From Acidimicrobiaceae bacterium (lineage in GTDB: Bacteria; Actinomycetota; Acidimicrobiia; Acidimicrobiales; RAAP-2): 6,302 bases of DNA. A program made the translations under genes and the position numbers. Position 1 is the first letter of the stretch; each line of letters begins with the position of its first letter. Below, piece by piece: positions 1 through 6,302 of this stretch. Location: the NCBI GenBank assembly GCA_003131665.1, contig PKWA01000094.1, positions 260-6,561 of the forward strand, written 5' to 3'. The notes beneath the pieces are model-generated. The model saw only the letters and a list, made by a program, of their open reading frames with translations. It was not told the DNA's origin and searched no databases.

Positions 1-1858
<1,858 letters not shown>

Positions 1859-1862
<4 letters not shown>

Positions 1863-2458
1863 CGCGCCCCGGGGTCTTTCTTGTCTTTGAAGGCATCGAC
1901 GTCAGCGGCAAGAGCACCCAGGCGCGAAGGGTCGCCGCGCGCTACGACGCGCTCTACACCTTCGAACCGGGCGACACCGCCTTAGGACAAGAGCTGCGCC
2001 GCTGGGTCTTGGACGCCGCCACGCCGATGAACCCGGCGACCGAGGCCCTCTTCATGCTGACCGATCGCTCGCATCACGTGCACGAGGTCATCGCCCCGGC
2101 CCTCGAGACGGGGCGTTCTGTGGTCTGTGATCGTTTCTACGCCTCGACCCTCGCCTACCAGGGATACGGACGAGGTGTCGACTTGGGGCTGCTTCGCGCG
2201 GCCAGTGAACTGGCGATCGATGGGTGCCGTCCGACCAGGACGATCCTGCTCGACGTGAGCGTCGAAGTAGTGAATGAACGGCGCGCCCACGATCAACGAG
2301 ACCGCTTCGAGGCCGAGGACCTGGCGTTTCACCAGCGGGTTCGTGACGGCTACCTCGAGCTCGCCCAAGAGAACGCCTGGTTCGTGGTGGACGGAGCGAA
2401 GAGCGAAGACGAGGTCGCTCGCGTGGTCGACGAGCGAGTGGCGGACCTACCCTGGTGA
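1859..2458 (+). CDS. tmk: Thymidylate kinase (dTMP kinase)
   Basis: Phosphorylates dTMP to dTDP with ATP, the step shared by de novo and salvage dTTP synthesis, in the cytoplasm. It has 199 residues, close to the usual 200-215. The start is GTG at 1859, whose GTGA overlaps the topA stop by 4 bases, with a good ribosome site at 1847-1852. Visible elements are the P-loop GIDVSGKST (12-20), the FEPGDT loop (35-40) in place of the usual REPGGT, the family signature VCDRFYASTLAYQ (89-101) with the DR pair at 91-92, YGRG (103-106), and an arginine-rich lid RRAHDQRDRFE (141-151) followed by a typical EDLAFHQRVRDGYLELA segment. The arginines in the lid suggest a bacterial type II enzyme. Residue V15 in the P-loop is odd: this position is usually Gly in bacterial enzymes and Arg in the eukaryotic type. 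Overlap with topA and a 1-base gap to holB imply cotranslation. Confidence 0.96.
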
Positions 2459-2459
2459 C

Positions 2460-3548
2460 GTGAGCGACGTCTTTGCACGGCTGGTGGGCCAAGAGCGCGC
2501 CGTCGCGTCGATGCGCCAGTACGTCACCAGTCCCGTGCACGCCTACCTCTTCAGCGGTCCGGGCGGGGCCAGTGTGCGCGACTCGGTGATCTCGTTCGCC
2601 GCGGCGCTGCAGTGTCCGCGTCACGGATGTGGCGAGTGCGAAGTCTGTCGACTGGTGCTGAGCGAGCAAGACCCCGACGTCTACTTCGCTGAACGCTCGG
2701 GTGTCGCGTGGCGCATGGAAGAGATTCGAGAGGCCGAGCGCGTCGCTCGGCGCCGGCCGCTCGGCGCGGGCTATCAGATCGTGGTGATTGAGGACGTGGA
2801 ACTCTCGACCACGGGCGCGTCGCCCAGCTCGCCGGCGTTGTTGAAGTCGCTGGAAGAGCCGCCCGCGCGCACGATATTCTTGCTCAGCGCCGAAGAGTTG
2901 CCGCGCGAACTCGACACCATTGTCTCGAGGTGTCTTGAGGTGAAGTTACGTGCCTTGAGCGAAGCGGATCTTTCGTCGATCCTCGTGGGAGAAGGGGCGC
3001 CGCTCGACACCGCGCTTCGCGCCGCGCAGGCCGCCAACGGCAACCTGCGCCGAGCGCGCGTGCTGGTGCGTGACGCCGATCTGGCCGGACGCGTCGCGCA
3101 GTGGCGCAACGTGCCCGAGCGACTGAGCGGGAGCCTGGCCACGTCGGCCACCGTCGCCCAAGAGATCTCGGCGTCGCTCGATGAAGCCATTGCCCCGCTG
3201 CAAGAACTCCAAGACGAAGAGATGGCTCGGCGGTCCAGTGACGCTCGAGAGATGGGCATGCGTGCGGTCGCGAATCGCCGAGACGTCGAGGCCCAGTTCA
3301 AACGAGAGCAACGTCGTTTTCGACTTGACGAACTCCGTTTCGGCTTTAGTGCGCTGACGGGCGTCTACCGAGAACGCCTCATCGAAAATCTCGACGCGAG
3401 TGCTCACGGTGACGCGCGCAGCGAGTACCGAGTGGGCGCGTCGCTGCGCGCCATTGACGCCGTGGCGGAGGCGAATCGGCGCCTCTCGAGCAATATCGAC
3501 GAGTCGTTGTTGCTCCACGATCTCATGTTCTCGTTGATGGAGTTTTGA
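2460..3548 (+). CDS. holB: DNA polymerase III clamp loader, delta' subunit
   Basis: Delta' subunit of the clamp-loader complex, which opens and loads the beta sliding clamp at primed DNA. It has 362 residues from GTG at 2460, one base after the tmk stop. An in-frame ATG further upstream would bury about 62 extra residues inside tmk and is not credible. The protein begins in the expected way with VFARLVGQERA. The Walker A site is degenerate (GPGGASVRDS, 33-42, no GKT), fitting a subunit that does not hydrolyse ATP. A four-cysteine zinc module follows (C52, C57, C60, C63), then the ALLKSLEEPP motif (126-135) and the SRC arginine-finger motif (156-158), which acts on the neighbouring ATPase subunit. 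The C-terminal part has a charged helical stretch at about 232-292 and the helical collar domain. No strong ribosome site is seen, so translation is probably coupled to tmk. The DnaX gamma/tau subunit is unlikely, because its intact P-loop is missing here. Confidence 0.93.
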   Translation: MSDVFARLVGQERAVASMRQYVTSPVHAYLFSGPGGASVRDSVISFAAALQCPRHGCGECEVCRLVLSEQDPDVYFAERSGVAWRMEEIREAERVARRRPLGAGYQIVVIEDVELSTTGASPSSPALLKSLEEPPARTIFLLSAEELPRELDTIVSRCLEVKLRALSEADLSSILVGEGAPLDTALRAAQAANGNLRRARVLVRDADLAGRVAQWRNVPERLSGSLATSATVAQEISASLDEAIAPLQELQDEEMARRSSDAREMGMRAVANRRDVEAQFKREQRRFRLDELRFGFSALTGVYRERLIENLDASAHGDARSEYRVGASLRAIDAVAEANRRLSSNIDESLLLHDLMFSLMEF

Positions 3549-3580
3549 GTTTGCGCGAGAGCCGTTGGCGTTCAATGGGC

Positions 3581-3586
3581 TAATGT
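3581..3586 (+). promoter_or_regulatory. Possible -10 box of the tRNA-Thr gene
   Basis: TAATGT matches the bacterial -10 pattern TANNNT and would place the transcription start about 4 bases before the mature tRNA 5' end at 3597. No convincing -35 element sits 16-18 bases upstream. The tRNA could also be reached by read-through from holB, which ends 48 bases earlier with no terminator visible between them. Confidence 0.4.
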
Positions 3587-3596
3587 TGCTCTCTGC

Positions 3597-3672
<76 letters not shown>

Positions 3673-3709
3673 CGTCACTTCGGAGCATTCCTCAGCGCTA
3701 GGGCGCGAA

Positions 3710-3727
3710 CGTCATCCATTCGTCATC
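3710..3727. repeat. Short direct repeat CGTCATC, 11-base period, upstream of the propeller gene
   Basis: CGTCATC occurs at 3710-3716 and again at 3721-3727, exactly 11 bases apart, or about one helical turn. A related CGTCA lies at 3673-3677, just after the tRNA. The pair sits about 46-63 bases upstream of the start at 3773. Tandem half-sites on one face of the helix are typical of response-regulator operators, but two 7-base copies are few and this may be chance. Confidence 0.3.
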
Positions 3728-3737
3728 GCGCTCGACC

Positions 3738-3766
3738 TTAAAGCGTGCACGGGTGAGAACTACTCT
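3738..3766 (+). promoter_or_regulatory. Possible promoter for a leaderless propeller mRNA
   Basis: TACTCT (3761-3766) fits the -10 pattern TANNNT and is followed by exactly 6 bases before the ATG at 3773, so transcription could begin at the A of the start codon. TTAAAG (3738-3743), 17 bases upstream, is a weak -35 match (3 of 6). The lack of a good Shine-Dalgarno within 15 bases of the ATG agrees with a leaderless message, which is common in actinobacteria. Confidence 0.35.
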
Positions 3767-3772
3767 GAGCGC

Positions 3773-5080
3773 ATGCGCACTCGCCGGACCCTCGTCGTTT
3801 TGGTCGTGGCGGCGGCGATCGTCGGCGCTTACTTTGGCGGGCGAGCCAGCGTGACGGCGCCAACGGGCACGTCGTTGACCACATTTCATGTGGGACCTAG
3901 CTTGACGACGACGACCACGACGGCGACGTTCGTCAAGCCGGTCGCGGCAACCTTCAATCCGGTCTCGGTGACGTTCGTCTCCTTAGATATCGGCTGGGCC
4001 CTGGGCACCGCACCGTGCGCGAAGACCGGCACCTGTCTGGCGTTGCGTCAAACGACCGACGCGGGACGCACTTGGATTTCCCGGCCCTTATCAACGGCGC
4101 TCCTTGCTGCGGCCGACCGCGTGGTCAACGGCCGGTTGGCCGCTCAGTACTACGACCAGTTGAACGTGCGCTTTGCCAACACCCAAGACGGTTGGATCTA
4201 CGGCGCGCTGCCCGGTCCGACCCCGCCCCAGGGCGTCAACTTCATCGAGCCCGTACAGTACCTGTGGTCGACGCACGACGGGGGCCGCGTCTGGCAAAGG
4301 CAGTCGTTCGACTGGCTGGGTAAGTACGGCACGTTCTTCGACTTAGAAGCTTCCAACGGCACCGTGTACGTGATGGGTGAAAACAAGACGTACCACGTGA
4401 CGGTGGAGAGTTCACCGATCGGCGACGATAGTTGGCACGTGGTCAACGCCGAGCAGCTGGGCCTGCCGGCCGGTGGAGCACAACCGTCGGGCTCGATCGT
4501 GCTCAATGGATCGAGCGGCTGGTTGGTCGTCGGCAATGATCGTGAAACCTCGGGCGCGGCCCGTCTTTCTAGCGATGGCAAGTGGCTCCCCTGGACGCCG
4601 CCGTGCACAACGGTGGGCAACAGTTTCGCCACTCCCGCGGCCTCTTCCAGCGCAACACTTGTCGCGGTGTGTGAGATGGGTGGTTTCGCCCAAGGACTGT
4701 CGCCGCAAGCCCCATCGGGAGCGAAGCTCGGGTCCAGTTGGCTCTACTTCTCTCACGACGGTGGGAACACCTTTGAAGCCGGCCCCGAACTTCTTTGGGT
4801 GGTGGACGGCAATAGCGGCGTGATGGCCTCTCCGGCGCCAGGCGTCATCTTGCTTGGCCGTTTCGCGAGCACGGGCGCGTTGATGGCGAGCTTTGACGCA
4901 GGCGTCCACTGGCGCGACGTCTACCACGGGGAGCCTTTCAATCTCGGCTTCACCAGTGCCACCCAGGGCGTGGGCCTCGTGGAGAAGCCCTTAGGTCCCA
5001 TTGGTACCAACACCATGATCATGACGCACGACGGCGGCCACCATTGGTCCCGCGTCACTTTCTCATCGGCGAGTCATTAA
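3773..5080 (+). CDS. Exported or membrane-anchored Asp-box (BNR) beta-propeller protein, Ycf48/sialidase-like fold
   Basis: Function unknown. The 435 residues begin with a basic MRTRR and one hydrophobic segment (about 7-22), a signal peptide or membrane anchor with no lipobox cysteine. A threonine-rich linker follows (about 32-60, six consecutive Thr at 45-50). The remainder shows at least five Asp-box motifs (S/T-x-D-x-G-x-x-W/F) at 94-101, 167-174, 327-334, 373-380 and 418-425, plus a degenerate one near 266-271. Segments of the type FxxxxxGW precede several of them (SVTFVSLDIGWALG at 65-78, VRFANTQDGWIYG at 132-144). This alternation is typical of Ycf48-like and sialidase-fold propellers; Asp boxes are structural turns, so no enzyme activity follows from them. 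Four cysteines (C82, C88, C278, C300) could form disulfides outside the membrane. A true sialidase is unlikely, since no catalytic Arg triad or FRIP motif is evident. It is likely transcribed alone, and chrA converges on its 3' end. Confidence 0.82.
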   Translation: MRTRRTLVVLVVAAAIVGAYFGGRASVTAPTGTSLTTFHVGPSLTTTTTTATFVKPVAATFNPVSVTFVSLDIGWALGTAPCAKTGTCLALRQTTDAGRTWISRPLSTALLAAADRVVNGRLAAQYYDQLNVRFANTQDGWIYGALPGPTPPQGVNFIEPVQYLWSTHDGGRVWQRQSFDWLGKYGTFFDLEASNGTVYVMGENKTYHVTVESSPIGDDSWHVVNAEQLGLPAGGAQPSGSIVLNGSSGWLVVGNDRETSGAARLSSDGKWLPWTPPCTTVGNSFATPAASSSATLVAVCEMGGFAQGLSPQAPSGAKLGSSWLYFSHDGGNTFEAGPELLWVVDGNSGVMASPAPGVILLGRFASTGALMASFDAGVHWRDVYHGEPFNLGFTSATQGVGLVEKPLGPIGTNTMIMTHDGGHHWSRVTFSSASH

Positions 5081-5114
5081 CTCTGGTCACCTCTGGCGTC
5101 GTCGATCGTTTGCG

Positions 5115-6269
5115 CTAGTGGGGGGCTCCGGCCAGAACGGCGATCACGCCGAGAAAACCGGCGCCCACGAGCACCGACACCACCCCTCGGCGAAAGGCGA
5201 ACAGCCAGAGCGCGGCGGCGCCCAGCACGCCGAACTGCCACAGGTGCAGTAACTCACGCCCAAGGGGGACTGCGGAGCCGGCGATGGCCCCAATGACCGC
5301 GGCGCCGGCGCCCAGTAAGAAGGCCCGAATCGAGACACTTGCTCGCAGTCGATCGAAGTGCGGCGCGCCGACCATGACGAAGAGAAACGAAGGGGCGAAG
5401 GCCACGAAAGAGGCCAGCAGCCCTCCGGCGAGACCGCTGGCCGCGTAGCCGACCACGGCCACCGTTTGCACGACCGGCCCCGGGGTGATCTGGCCGAGCG
5501 CGACGGCGGAAAGAAACTGCGCGCCACTCATCCAGTGATACGTCGTGACGACGTCGTGTTGCATCAAGGGAATGATCACGAACCCCCCGCCGTAGGAAAG
5601 GGCCCCGACCTTAAAGGCCACCCAGGAAAGGGCGAGGAGTCCGCCCAAGGCCACCGGCGCGACCGCGGCGGGAAACAGCGCCAGCGCCCGTCGACTGGCA
5701 ACGCCGCCGATCGAGATCTCCACGAGGCCACAGAAGATGAGCGCGAGTACCAGGTACGACCCGGCCACGACGGCGCCCGCGACGCCCACGCCGAAGTAAA
5801 TGAGCCAACGAACTTGGCGAGACTTGACCTCGTTCGAACGTCGCCAACTCGGCCCCACGAGTCGAAGAGCGGCGTTGAGCGCGACGGCGGGAACGGCGGC
5901 GCCGGCGCCAAGTGCTGCACCTCTCACCCACAACGGAGTGTGAGCGGCGAAGAACAGCACCGCGAGGGCCAGGATCATGACCAGGCCGGGAAGAATGAAG
6001 CAGAGCCCGCCCACGAGCGCGCCGAGACGACCTCGAAGTCGCCACGCGCAGAAGATGGCCAGTTGCGTCGAAGCCGGGCCCGGCAGCAGATTCGTCGTCG
6101 CGATGGCGTCTTCGAACTCGTGCTCGCTGAGCCATCCTCTCTCTTCGACACACATCTGACGCAAGAGCGCAATATGCGTCGGCGGTCCTCCGAAGCCCAC
6201 CAGGCCGAGGCGTCCCCACTCGCGAACAATTGTCGAGAGTGGCACTTGTGCCAATGGTCGTGCAGTCAT
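5115..6269 (-). CDS. chrA: ChrA-family (CHR) transporter, two-domain chromate-efflux type
   Basis: Membrane protein of the chromate ion transporter superfamily; characterised members expel chromate from the cytoplasm. At 384 residues it has both CHR halves (the family's long form is about 400). The N-terminal half carries GFGGPPTHIALLRQ (25-38), RGWLSEHEFEDA (44-55), NLLPGP (60-65) and the hydrophobic segment GLCFILPGLV (88-97). The C-terminal half repeats the pattern with FKVGALSYGGGFVIIPL (219-235) and GQITPGPVV (259-267). Around ten hydrophobic segments can be seen. The ATG at 6269 gives a standard-length N-terminus; no good ribosome site precedes it, though TACCGT at 6296-6291 on this strand could be a -10 box. 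No chrB-like regulator or other metal gene is in the window. The gene is convergent with the propeller gene, 34 bases apart. The family call is secure; chromate as the actual substrate is assumed from the family. Confidence 0.9.
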   Translation of the reverse strand: MTARPLAQVPLSTIVREWGRLGLVGFGGPPTHIALLRQMCVEERGWLSEHEFEDAIATTNLLPGPASTQLAIFCAWRLRGRLGALVGGLCFILPGLVMILALAVLFFAAHTPLWVRGAALGAGAAVPAVALNAALRLVGPSWRRSNEVKSRQVRWLIYFGVGVAGAVVAGSYLVLALIFCGLVEISIGGVASRRALALFPAAVAPVALGGLLALSWVAFKVGALSYGGGFVIIPLMQHDVVTTYHWMSGAQFLSAVALGQITPGPVVQTVAVVGYAASGLAGGLLASFVAFAPSFLFVMVGAPHFDRLRASVSIRAFLLGAGAAVIGAIAGSAVPLGRELLHLWQFGVLGAAALWLFAFRRGVVSVLVGAGFLGVIAVLAGAPH

Positions 6270-6302
6270 GATCTGGTCGGTACTGCTACGACGGTACTCG
6301 CG

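Noticed and set aside
2274..2459. In-frame N-terminal extension of holB starting at an ATG at 2274
   Set aside because: It would overlap tmk by about 185 bases, and its translation shows no family similarity. The expected delta' N-terminus starts at the GTG at 2460.
3695..3706. GCGC-TAGG-GCGC hairpin after the tRNA as a terminator
   Set aside because: The stem is only 4 bp and is not followed by a T-run.
3773..5080. Annotation of the propeller protein as a sialidase
   Set aside because: Asp boxes are structural and found in many propellers. The catalytic arginines and FRIP-type motif of sialidases are not evident.
5081..5151. Bidirectional terminator between the propeller gene and chrA
   Set aside because: The 34-base gap holds only a 6-base CGATCG palindrome. 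The better stem, CGGCG/CGCCG at 5138-5151, lies inside chrA and has no T-run on either strand.

Overview
The window is G+C-rich bacterial DNA that most resembles a chromosomal segment of an actinobacterium. Three things point that way. The type IA topoisomerase ends in GRYGPY repeats and a lysine-rich tail, with no cysteine zinc fingers. The gene order is topA-tmk-holB followed by a tRNA-Thr. GTG starts are used at very tight or overlapping gene junctions. A deep actinobacterial lineage such as Acidimicrobiia is possible, but that placement rests on impression rather than a computed comparison.

Positions 1-3548 hold a compact DNA-replication operon on the + strand. It contains the 3' two-thirds of topA (cut by the window start exactly at the active-site tyrosine motif), tmk (thymidylate kinase, overlapping topA by 4 bases) and holB (clamp-loader delta' subunit, 1 base after tmk). 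Together they handle DNA supercoiling, dTTP supply and loading of the polymerase clamp.

Positions 3549-3772 hold a complete tRNA-Thr(CGT) gene with an encoded CCA end. It is preceded by a plausible -10 box. It is followed by about 100 bases with a short direct repeat and a possible promoter for the next gene.

Positions 3773-5080 (+) encode an exported or membrane-anchored protein with at least five Asp-box (BNR) motifs, predicted to fold as a Ycf48/sialidase-like beta-propeller of unknown function. Converging on it from the right, 5115-6269 (-) encodes a full-length two-domain ChrA-type (CHR family) transporter. The 34 bases between the two stops contain no clear terminator. The last 33 bases are the upstream region of that transporter.

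The left part is ordinary core genome and the right part looks like a species-variable neighbourhood. I find no convincing new multi-gene system. The points worth a second look are the unusual P-loop of Tmk, the uncharacterised exported propeller with a possible leaderless promoter, and a few small sequence signals.
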